Translations under genes and position numbers: made by a program | Notes under the pieces: model-generated | What the model was told of the DNA's origin: nothing | The model's database searches: none | The model's input: the letters and a program-made list of their open reading frames with translations, nothing else | Assembly (NCBI GenBank): GCA_902558885.1 | Contig: CACEFQ010000006.1 | Span: forward strand, 39,604-103,603 | Reading direction: 5' to 3' | Source: an uncultured SAR116 cluster alpha proteobacterium | GTDB taxonomy: Bacteria > Pseudomonadota > Alphaproteobacteria > Puniceispirillales > Marisalimonadaceae | DNA length: 64,000 bases | Shown here: piece by piece, positions 26,294 through 33,847 of the stretch | How the letters are laid out: each line of letters opens with the position of its first letter | Numbering within the stretch: position 1 is the first letter of the stretch

Positions 26294-27388
26294 ATGGCAA
26301 GTAACTCTTTTGGAAATATTTTTAAATTTACTAGCTTTGGCGAAAGTCATGGTAAAGCCATTGGATGCATAGTAGATGGAGTGCCTCCTTTAATTCCTAT
26401 AAATAAAGAAGATATTCAAATTTACTTGGATAGAAGAAAACCTGGTCAATCTAAATTTGTTACACAAAGAAAAGAAAACGATATTGTAGAGATTCTTTCT
26501 GGAACTTTTGAGGGTAAAACTACAGGTCACCCAATTGCACTTTACATAAAAAATGAAGATCAAAGAAGTAAAGATTATTCTGAAATTTCTAATCAATTTA
26601 GACCAGGACATGCTGACATTACGTATCAGAACAAATATGGAATAAGAGATTATAGAGGAGGAGGAAGATCAAGTGCAAGAGAAACGGCTGTAAGAGTTGC
26701 AGCAGGCGCAGTTGCATTTAAGGTATTAGAAAATAAGTTAAAAAAATCTATAAAGATTAGAGCTAGTGTAATTCAATTAGGACCAAATAAGATTAATCGT
26801 AAAAATTTTAATTGGAATGAAGTTAATAAAAACCCTTTTTTTTGTGGAGATCCAAAAGCAGCTAAAGAGTGGGAAATTTGGTTAGACGATCTTAGGAAAA
26901 ACGGCAATAGTGCTGGTGCAATAATTGAAGTTGTTGCTGAAAATGTCCCTAAAGGACTAGGAAGCCCAGTCTATAAAAAATTAGATAGTCAAATTGCAGA
27001 AGCTTTAATGAGTATAAACGCTGTAAAAGGTGTGGAAATTGGCTCTGGCTTTGACTTAGCATCTTTAACAGGTAGTGAAGCCAATGATGAAATTTATCCT
27101 GACAATAAAGGAGATTATTATTTCGGCTCTAATCACTCCGGAGGAATATTAGGGGGAATTTCTTCTGGCCAGCCTATAGTAGCTAAATTTATTGTTAAAC
27201 CAACGAGTTCTATTTTGACAGAAAAAAACTCTATAAATTTACAAAATGAACCTATTAAAATCAAAACGAAAGGGAGACATGATCCCTGCGTTGGAATTAG
27301 AGCTGTTCCAGTAGCTGAAGCTATGATGGCAATAACTATTTTGGATCAATTGCTAGAACATGAAAGTCAGATTGGAAAGATTGAATAA
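26294..27388 (+). CDS. aroC: Chorismate synthase
   Basis: The 364-aa FMN-dependent enzyme makes chorismate from EPSP, the last shikimate step. [14 protein letters not shown] at the N-terminus, [25 protein letters not shown] mid-region (given here as its recognisable core [10 protein letters not shown]) and the C-terminal [19 protein letters not shown] are the three family signatures. Length is standard. It probably shares a transcript with fabI. It ends 13 bp from the end of convergent tlyA with no evident terminator between them. Confidence 0.97.
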   Translation: MASNSFGNIFKFTSFGESHGKAIGCIVDGVPPLIPINKEDIQIYLDRRKPGQSKFVTQRKENDIVEILSGTFEGKTTGHPIALYIKNEDQRSKDYSEISNQFRPGHADITYQNKYGIRDYRGGGRSSARETAVRVAAGAVAFKVLENKLKKSIKIRASVIQLGPNKINRKNFNWNEVNKNPFFCGDPKAAKEWEIWLDDLRKNGNSAGAIIEVVAENVPKGLGSPVYKKLDSQIAEALMSINAVKGVEIGSGFDLASLTGSEANDEIYPDNKGDYYFGSNHSGGILGGISSGQPIVAKFIVKPTSSILTEKNSINLQNEPIKIKTKGRHDPCVGIRAVPVAEAMMAITILDQLLEHESQIGKIE

Positions 27389-27401
27389 TAATTTTAATGA
27401 A

Positions 27402-28112
27402 TTAAATCTTTGTAGCTACGATTAAGAATTCTTTGTTTCCACTAGGACCTAAAATAGGACTTTCTATAACTCCTAGAAGATTCATTTTAATTTCAAATCT
27501 TATCCATTTTGTTATATCATTAATTACTACTTCATGAAGTTTGGGATCTCTTACTACGCCACCCTTCCCAACAAGACCTTTACCTACTTCAAATTGAGGT
27601 TTTATTAGAGCTACCAACCATCCATGAGATTTTAGAAATTCAAGTCCTGAAGGCAAAACTTTTTTTAATGATATAAAAGATGCGTCACAAACCAAGGCAT
27701 CCAAGGGGTCTTTAATAATTTCATCTGTTAAATATCTGGCATTTGTTTTTTCTTTAACTATAACTCTTTCATCTTGTCTCAATTTCCAGTCTAATTGCCC
27801 ATACCCAACATCTACTGCATAAATTTTACTAGCTCCATTCGCTAACAAAACATCAGTAAAACCTCCTGTGCTTGCTCCAATATCAAGTGCTATAATAGAA
27901 TTACAGTCTAAATTAAATTCTAATATAGCTTTATTTAATTTGATACCTCCTCTGGATACCCATGAATATGTTTTACCTTTTATTTCAATTTTTGAATTTT
28001 GTGATACCTGTTGTCCGGGCTTTTCAACACGCTTATTATCAACAAATACATTTCCAGTCATAAGAATAGAATTAGCTTGCTCTCTGCTTTTAGCAAAACC
28101 TTTTAAAACCAT
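27402..28112 (-). CDS. tlyA: TlyA-family rRNA 2'-O-methyltransferase (S4 + FtsJ-like)
   Basis: From the first ATG (28112) the protein is 236 aa: an S4 RNA-binding domain (to about residue 55), then an FtsJ-type SAM domain with ALDIGASTGGFTDVLL, CDASFISL and IKPQFEVGKG. TlyA methylates 16S and 23S rRNA at cytidine 2'-OH positions. The S4 domain appears clipped: the frame stays open upstream and encodes ISKERIDKL, the expected start of the S4 helix, but holds no ATG, GTG or TTG. An ATA at 28139 lies eight bases after AGGA and may be the true start. It is the last gene of the xseB-ispA-dxs-tlyA block. Confidence 0.88.
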   Translation of the reverse strand: MVLKGFAKSREQANSILMTGNVFVDNKRVEKPGQQVSQNSKIEIKGKTYSWVSRGGIKLNKAILEFNLDCNSIIALDIGASTGGFTDVLLANGASKIYAVDVGYGQLDWKLRQDERVIVKEKTNARYLTDEIIKDPLDALVCDASFISLKKVLPSGLEFLKSHGWLVALIKPQFEVGKGLVGKGGVVRDPKLHEVVINDITKWIRFEIKMNLLGVIESPILGPSGNKEFLIVATKI

Positions 28113-28168
28113 AAGTTTATCTATTCGTTCTTTACTTATTTTAAAAATCCTAAAATAATTTTAAAAGA

Positions 28169-30121
28169 TTAGTTAGCAATAGTTTTATTTTTTGTATTGG
28201 ACAAAGTTATCATTTTAGAAACAACCTTCATCAATCCATCTGTGTCTAAACCTGCTTTTGCTAATTGCTCATTTTGAGAAGCGTTATCTTGAAAATTATC
28301 TGGCATAGTTAAACATTTAATTTCTTTATCATTTTTATTAAGAAGGTCCTTTGATGATAAAAAATGTAAACAATGAGAACTAAATCCACCTGCAGAACCT
28401 TCCTCTATTATTATAAGTTTTTGATGATCGTTCCATAATTTTTCAAGTAAGGCCGTGTCAATGGGTTTTGCAAATCGTGCGTCAGCAACCGTTATCTTTA
28501 AATTATCTTGCGAAAGGTGATCTGCAACTCTCAATGCAGTGCCAACTCTTGTACCTAAAGCAAGAATTGCTAAATCTTTTCCTCTTTTTATTATTCTGCC
28601 TTTACCAATTTTAACATCTTGAACAATATTGGTAATATCGACACCTTCTCCTGCACCTCTTGGATATCTGCAAAAAATTGGACCATCACTATATTTTGCA
28701 GCAATCATAACCATTTTTGCCAACTCTGCTTCGTCACTAGGCGCCATTACTACTACATTTGGCAGACAACAAAGGTATGCTAAATCAAATGAACCTGCAT
28801 GAGTTGCTCCATCAGCCCCCACATATCCTGCTCTATCAAGCATAAACCTTACAGGCAAATTTTGAATTACAACATCATGAACCACTTGATCATAGGCTCT
28901 TTGCAAGAAAGTAGAATAAATGGCTACAAACGGTTTTAAACCTTCCGAAGCCATCCCAGCAGCGAATGTTACAGCATGTTGTTCTGCAATTCCAACATCA
29001 TAAAATCTTTCTTCAAACTTTTCTGCAAACTTATTTAATCCTGTTCCTGAAGGCATGGCAGCAGTTATAGCTAAAACTTTTTTATCCTTTTCGGCAATTT
29101 TACACAAAGTTTCTGCAAAAACATTAGTGTAAGTAGGTGCATTAGATGTTGATTTAACTGAATCACCAGTAATTACATTAAATTCAGATACAGCATGATA
29201 TTTTTCATGAGAACCTTTAGAAAAAGGATGTCCTCTTCCCTTTTCTGTTACCACATGAAGCAAAATTGGTTTATCTTGAGATCCATTTTTTAGATTTTGT
29301 AAAATTTTAACCATGGATTTAACATCATGACCGTCTATTGGACCTAGATAATTCATACCCATCTGACTAAAAATAGTACCTTCTGCATTTCCTAAAAAAT
29401 TTCTTGCTAGACTTTCAGCTCTTTTAGCTGTTTCACCAATTTCTTTAGGAAAAAAATTAACCATTTGTTTAGCAATTTCTCTTACGTTATTAAATGGTCG
29501 ACTTGATACAACATTAGATAAATAGTTGCTTAAGGCACCCACAGCTGGCGCTATAGACATATCATTATCATTTAAAATAATTAATAAATTAGTCTTAAGA
29601 GCTCCGGCGTTATTCATTGCTTCATAAGCCATTCCAGCACTCATAGCACCATCACCAATAACAGCAATTACATTGTTAGATTTTCCAAGTCTATCTCTTG
29701 CAACAGCCATTCCTAGAGCCGCAGAAATTGATGTTGAAGAATGCCCTGCACCAAAAGGATCAAAATTAGATTCTGTTCGCTTTGTAAATCCTGAGAGGCC
29801 TCTAGACTTTCTTAGAGTAGACATTTGCTGTCTTCTGTTGGTTAAAATTTTGTGAGGATATGCTTGATGTCCAACATCCCAAATTAATCTATCGTCAGGA
29901 GTGTCAAAAACATAATGAATTGCGATAGCAAGTTCAACAACACCTAAACCTGCACCTAAATGTCCACCTGTTTTAGAAACAATATCAATCATATCTGAAC
30001 GTAATTCTGAAGAGAGTTGATCAAGATCTTCAAGTTTTAAAAATTTGAGATCATTCGGATTGTTTACCTTATCGAGTAACGGTGTGGTAACAGATTTAGT
30101 TTTTTTATCTTTAATTGCCAT
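28169..30121 (-). CDS. dxs: 1-deoxy-D-xylulose-5-phosphate synthase
   Basis: The 650-aa ThDP enzyme condenses pyruvate and glyceraldehyde 3-phosphate to start the MEP isoprenoid pathway, also feeding thiamine and PLP. TGGHLGAGLGVVELAIAIHYVFDTP at the N-terminus (core GGHLGAGLGVVE), the ThDP motif GDGAMSAGMAYEAMNNAG with NDNDMSIAP, and the second-half VGIAEQHAVTFAAGMA and DRAGYVGADGATH are classic. The C-terminal transketolase domain ends normally. It sits between ispA and tlyA in one direction with gaps of 34 and 56 bases. Confidence 0.97.
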   Translation of the reverse strand: MAIKDKKTKSVTTPLLDKVNNPNDLKFLKLEDLDQLSSELRSDMIDIVSKTGGHLGAGLGVVELAIAIHYVFDTPDDRLIWDVGHQAYPHKILTNRRQQMSTLRKSRGLSGFTKRTESNFDPFGAGHSSTSISAALGMAVARDRLGKSNNVIAVIGDGAMSAGMAYEAMNNAGALKTNLLIILNDNDMSIAPAVGALSNYLSNVVSSRPFNNVREIAKQMVNFFPKEIGETAKRAESLARNFLGNAEGTIFSQMGMNYLGPIDGHDVKSMVKILQNLKNGSQDKPILLHVVTEKGRGHPFSKGSHEKYHAVSEFNVITGDSVKSTSNAPTYTNVFAETLCKIAEKDKKVLAITAAMPSGTGLNKFAEKFEERFYDVGIAEQHAVTFAAGMASEGLKPFVAIYSTFLQRAYDQVVHDVVIQNLPVRFMLDRAGYVGADGATHAGSFDLAYLCCLPNVVVMAPSDEAELAKMVMIAAKYSDGPIFCRYPRGAGEGVDITNIVQDVKIGKGRIIKRGKDLAILALGTRVGTALRVADHLSQDNLKITVADARFAKPIDTALLEKLWNDHQKLIIIEEGSAGGFSSHCLHFLSSKDLLNKNDKEIKCLTMPDNFQDNASQNEQLAKAGLDTDGLMKVVSKMITLSNTKNKTIAN

Positions 30122-30155
30122 TTATTAACTTAAACCTATAACAACAAACTTAAAT

Positions 30156-31073
30156 TTATTTATTTCTATTTACAGTATATTTAGCTAAAGATACAAGATT
30201 TTCTGATTCTTGTTTAAATTTTTGTATCAAATTTATGGCTTTATTAGATTCCTCTAGGGCTTTTTTTGTAGCTTTTTCTTTACCTAAAATCGTTACAAAA
30301 TTAGGTGTTTCATTTTTAGTATCTTGTCTAATAGGCTTTCCTATTGAGAACTCATTTCCATCAAGATCAAGCAAATCATCAGCAATTTGAAAAGCTAGCC
30401 CAATATGATTAGCATAATTAATAAGATTACTTTTTTGTTCATCACTAGCATTTAATAAAACTGACGCTACATGGGAACAACAAGATATTAAGGCGCCTGT
30501 TTTATGATTTTGAATCCACTCTATTTGATCTAAATCTATAGATTTGTGCTTTGCAAAGTCCATATCTGCTTGTTGGCCTCCAACCATGCCATTTGGGCCA
30601 ATAGCTTTTGCTAAAACAAAACAAATCTCAGATCTTTTTGCTGAATTAGAAATAAAATTTTTATCTCCTATTATTTGGAAGGCCCAACTAAGTAGTCCAT
30701 CTCCAGCTAGTATAGCAGTATGATGATCAAATTTTATATGATTAGCTGCCTTTCCTCTTCTAATAGGAGAATTATCCATAGCTGGTAAATCATCATGAAT
30801 TAATGAATAAGAATGAATTGCTTCGATAGCTGATCCAACGGCAATTAATTCATTATATTTTGATTTAGAAAGAATTTTATGATTAATAGCACTTATAAAA
30901 CGACCACACTCCAAAACTAAATAAGCTCTTATTTTTTTTCCTCCACTAATTGAGGAGTATCTCATTGCTTCAAAAAGTTTGGAATTTAAGCCATTACCAG
31001 ATGGTAAATAACTATTTAGAAATCTATCGATTTCTTGTGAATTTATTTTTAGCTTATTTTGAAATTCAATCAT
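30156..31073 (-). CDS. ispA: Short-chain polyprenyl (farnesyl) diphosphate synthase
   Basis: The ATG at 31073 is preceded by AGGA at seven bases and gives 305 aa; a TTG one codon upstream is less likely. The first aspartate-rich motif is DDLPAMD (followed by NSPIRRG, where many homologues have NDDLRRG) and the second is DDLLD. GGKKIRAYL and GGQQADM are also family hallmarks. The enzyme joins IPP units made by the dxs pathway into geranyl/farnesyl diphosphate. Product chain length cannot be fixed from sequence. It lies between xseB and dxs, the common bacterial order. Confidence 0.94.
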   Translation of the reverse strand: MIEFQNKLKINSQEIDRFLNSYLPSGNGLNSKLFEAMRYSSISGGKKIRAYLVLECGRFISAINHKILSKSKYNELIAVGSAIEAIHSYSLIHDDLPAMDNSPIRRGKAANHIKFDHHTAILAGDGLLSWAFQIIGDKNFISNSAKRSEICFVLAKAIGPNGMVGGQQADMDFAKHKSIDLDQIEWIQNHKTGALISCCSHVASVLLNASDEQKSNLINYANHIGLAFQIADDLLDLDGNEFSIGKPIRQDTKNETPNFVTILGKEKATKKALEESNKAINLIQKFKQESENLVSLAKYTVNRNK

Positions 31074-31102
31074 CAAATTATCCTAATTAACTTTATGATA
31101 AA

Positions 31103-31351
31103 TTAATCAGGTTTAAAAGGTGATAACTTTTCTGGAATAGTGTCAATATTGTCTGATGACTGTATAGTTTCAACTTTCATTTTTGCTTCATGTAGTTTTT
31201 TTTGACAATAATCTTTTAATTGTGAGCCTCTATCATATGCAGCTATTGCTTCATCAAGTGAAACATCTCCTTTATCAAGACTATCTACAAGTTCTTCTAA
31301 TTCCTTCATAGCTTCTTCAAAAGTTAGTTTTTCTAGTTTAATATTACTCAT
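31103..31351 (-). CDS. xseB: Exodeoxyribonuclease VII small subunit
   Basis: An 82-aa helical protein with the family signature LTFEEAMKELEELVDSLDKG and SLDEAIAAYDRGSQLKDYC. Several XseB copies bind one XseA to form ExoVII, which degrades single-stranded DNA to oligonucleotides. xseA is not in the window. Position directly upstream of ispA and dxs is the standard gene order. Confidence 0.93.
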   Translation of the reverse strand: MSNIKLEKLTFEEAMKELEELVDSLDKGDVSLDEAIAAYDRGSQLKDYCQKKLHEAKMKVETIQSSDNIDTIPEKLSPFKPD

Positions 31352-31420
31352 GATACTTTAGAGCCTATTCCAATTAATAATTTTAAAAATTTAACCTTTG
31401 AAAAAAATTTAATCAACAGT

Positions 31421-32365
31421 TTACTTGATCATTTTAAGAGCACTTATTAATTTCTTACTGATATTAGTTTCAAAACCCGAATGACCTGCAGCATCTACAA
31501 TTTCAATTCTTGCACTATTCCAGCAATTAGCAAGTTTTAGTGCCGTGAATGGAGGGCAAATTACATCATGCCTTCCCTGTACGATGAAGGATTTTACATT
31601 AGAAATTTTATGTAGGTTTTTAATGATATAGTTATCTTCTATAAAACAATTGTTCATAAAATAGTGTGTTTCTATTTTTGATATTGCAAGAGCTTGCTCA
31701 CCAGAAATTGGTCGTGACAAATAATTAAGAGAAGAACAAGAATTTTCATATTCTGCCCAAACAGAAGCAGACTTCAGGTTTTGTGATCTATTATTACTAT
31801 GAAGTTGAGTGTAAAACCATTCTAGAACATTATTTCTATTATTTTGTGGAACAGATGATATAAATTTACTATAAGCTTCTGGAAAAAATTTATTTATATC
31901 GTATAAAAACCAATCTATTTCAATTTTAGTACCTAAAAATATACCCCTTAAAATAAAACCCAAACAACTATTGGGGTAATTAATACCATATAGTAATGCT
32001 AATGTACTACCCCATGATCCACCAAAAAGATACCACTTATCTACTTTTAATGAATTTCTTAAATTTTCAATATCTGAGATTAAAAGTTGGGTATTATTAT
32101 AATTTGTTTCAGCGTAAGGTAAACTTTTACCAGAACCTCTTTGATCAAAAAAAATAACCCTGAAAATATTTGGATCAAAAAAACTTTTATGAGAGTTAGA
32201 AAACCCTGCACCTGGGCCACCATGCAAAAAAAGGATGGGTATGCCTTCGGGTTTTCCGTATTGTTCGAAGTATATCGAATGTCCATTCCCAACTTCTAAA
32301 TAACCACTATCATATGATGGCAGACAATCAAAAAAAAAATTGGTTTTATTATTTAAATTTAACAT
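31421..32365 (-). CDS. pip: Proline iminopeptidase (S33)
   Basis: A 314-aa alpha/beta-hydrolase that removes N-terminal proline from peptides. HGGPGAG (48-54) forms the oxyanion region, DQRGSGKS follows, and GGSWGS carries the nucleophile Ser117. The C-terminal catalytic Asp is in GRHDVICPP and the His in DAAGHSG. There is no signal peptide, so it acts on cytoplasmic peptides. It lies between carD and xseB on the same strand, 26 bases after carD ends, but the gap to xseB and the different role suggest only loose linkage. Confidence 0.92.
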   Translation of the reverse strand: MLNLNNKTNFFFDCLPSYDSGYLEVGNGHSIYFEQYGKPEGIPILFLHGGPGAGFSNSHKSFFDPNIFRVIFFDQRGSGKSLPYAETNYNNTQLLISDIENLRNSLKVDKWYLFGGSWGSTLALLYGINYPNSCLGFILRGIFLGTKIEIDWFLYDINKFFPEAYSKFISSVPQNNRNNVLEWFYTQLHSNNRSQNLKSASVWAEYENSCSSLNYLSRPISGEQALAISKIETHYFMNNCFIEDNYIIKNLHKISNVKSFIVQGRHDVICPPFTALKLANCWNSARIEIVDAAGHSGFETNISKKLISALKMIK

Positions 32366-32391
32366 CTATTTAAATCTTAAATCCAAATTTA

Positions 32392-32916
32392 TTAAGCAGC
32401 TTCCTCAGCATTATCATCAATTATTTTCTCTAGTTTTATAACAGCACTCTCTTTGTCAGTATTATCAACAGCTGCGAATTCACTGGCTAGACGTTCTAAA
32501 GCAGCTTGATACATTTGTCTTTCAGAATAAGATTGTTCGCCCTGATCATCTTTTCTATATAAATCTCTAACCACTTCTGCAATCGAAACCAAGTTTCCAG
32601 AATTAATTTTAGTTTCGTATTCTTGAGCTCGTCTTGACCACATAGTCTTTTTAACTTTTGCTTTACCTTTTAAGGTAACAACTGCTTCTTCCATCTGCAC
32701 TTTACTTGATAAAGTTCTAAGTCCTGAATCAGTTGCCTTAGACAATGGAACTCTAAGGGTCATTCTTTCATGTTCAAATCTTATTACTAGTAATTCTAGA
32801 TCTAAATCTTCAACTTTACGCTTTTCTGTTCCTATGATTTTACCAACACCATGACTTGGATAAACAACAAAATCACCGGGTATAAATGAGCTAACTAAGT
32901 TTTGATCTTTTGACAA
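32392..32916 (-). CDS. carD: CarD-family transcriptional regulator
   Basis: CarD binds the RNA polymerase beta subunit and stabilises open promoter complexes, notably at rRNA promoters. The N-terminal Tudor-like RNAP-interaction domain (FIPGDFVVYPSHGVGKIIG) is followed by a helical DNA-binding part with MWSRRAQEYETKINSG and a C-terminal acidic tail ending EEAA. The start is most likely TTG at 32916, five bases after AGGTGA; a GTG at 32925 overlaps that Shine-Dalgarno sequence and is less likely. Downstream of fdxA in the typical alphaproteobacterial order. 174 aa, normal size. Confidence 0.94.
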   Translation of the reverse strand: MSKDQNLVSSFIPGDFVVYPSHGVGKIIGTEKRKVEDLDLELLVIRFEHERMTLRVPLSKATDSGLRTLSSKVQMEEAVVTLKGKAKVKKTMWSRRAQEYETKINSGNLVSIAEVVRDLYRKDDQGEQSYSERQMYQAALERLASEFAAVDNTDKESAVIKLEKIIDDNAEEAA

Positions 32917-33044
32917 TTTAATCACCTATTTTATTTATATTGAAATTTTTGTATTTAGAAATTTATAAAAACGGATTTGTACCACAAAAACACATAAAAT
33001 ACTAGCTATTAAATAATAGCTTTTAAGTAATTATATTAGAGGTA

Positions 33045-33380
33045 CTAAATGTTTCCAGGTTTTTTTGAGCCATATTTTTGAAATTTACCTTCTTCATCAG
33101 TATATTTTTCGTAATCAGGTAAAGGATCAATTTTCATTGTAATATTTGGCCAAATCTCTGACATCTCTCTATTATACTCTAACCATTCATCAGCTCCAGG
33201 ATCAGAATCAGCTTGAATCGCATCTACAGGACATTCTGGTTCACAAACACCACAATCAATACATTCGTCTGGATGAATAACAATAGTATTCTCACCAAGA
33301 TAAAAACAATCTACAGGGCAAACTTCTACACAATCAGTATGTCTACAGTTTATACATTTATCATTTACTATATAGGTCAT
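33045..33380 (-). CDS. fdxA: 7Fe-type ferredoxin FdxA
   Basis: A 111-aa low-potential ferredoxin with two cluster-binding groups: [17 protein letters not shown] near the N-terminus (3Fe-4S side) and [12 protein letters not shown] (4Fe-4S side). The C-terminal half is the acidic extension ([17 protein letters not shown]) typical of Azotobacter-type FdI and alphaproteobacterial FdxA. It transfers electrons to partners that are not identified here. It is flanked by the S4 protein and carD, a conserved neighbourhood. Confidence 0.95.
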   Translation of the reverse strand: MTYIVNDKCINCRHTDCVEVCPVDCFYLGENTIVIHPDECIDCGVCEPECPVDAIQADSDPGADEWLEYNREMSEIWPNITMKIDPLPDYEKYTDEEGKFQKYGSKKPGNI

Positions 33381-33450
33381 ATAAATCTCGAAAACTATAT
33401 GTACTTAAACTACATAAATCATGATTACAAGCATAGATTGAGTATATTTT

Positions 33451-33846
33451 CTAATATCTACCCATTAATCTATCTGTTTGGCGCCTTTCTCGTTTTGTTG
33501 GACGACCTACTCTTTTTACAAACTTAATATCAGGCTTATGACTTTCCTTTTTTGAAATACTTTCAATAGGGGTAATGTCTTCATAAAAATTTAATGATTC
33601 TGAATATGAACCTCTGCGAATGGGTATATCCAAAACTTTCAATACCTTTATATTATCTTTAATTGTCATTGTTAATACATCACCGATCGAAATCATTTTA
33701 TGGGGTTTTTGCGTAACTTGTCCTGATATACGTAACCTATTGGTAAGTATAAATTTTGTTGATATGCTTCTACTTTTAAATATGCGAATATAATATAAGT
33801 AAATATCAAGCCTTAGTTTTTTTTTTTCAAAAAAATTAGATATCAT
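33451..33846 (-). CDS. S4-domain RNA-binding protein (HslR-like)
   Basis: A 131-aa protein whose N-terminal half is an S4 domain: LRLDIYLYYIRIFKSRSISTKF then RISGQVTQKPHKMISIGDVL. The basic C-terminus VKRVGRPTKRERRQTDRL is typical of the HslR/Hsp15 family, which binds stalled large ribosomal subunits carrying nascent chains. It begins one base after the helicase stop on the same strand, so both are probably co-transcribed and may act on the same RNAs. HslR function is known from E. coli; here it is inferred from homology and order. Confidence 0.87.
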   Translation of the reverse strand: MISNFFEKKKLRLDIYLYYIRIFKSRSISTKFILTNRLRISGQVTQKPHKMISIGDVLTMTIKDNIKVLKVLDIPIRRGSYSESLNFYEDITPIESISKKESHKPDIKFVKRVGRPTKRERRQTDRLMGRY

Positions 33847-33847
33847 T

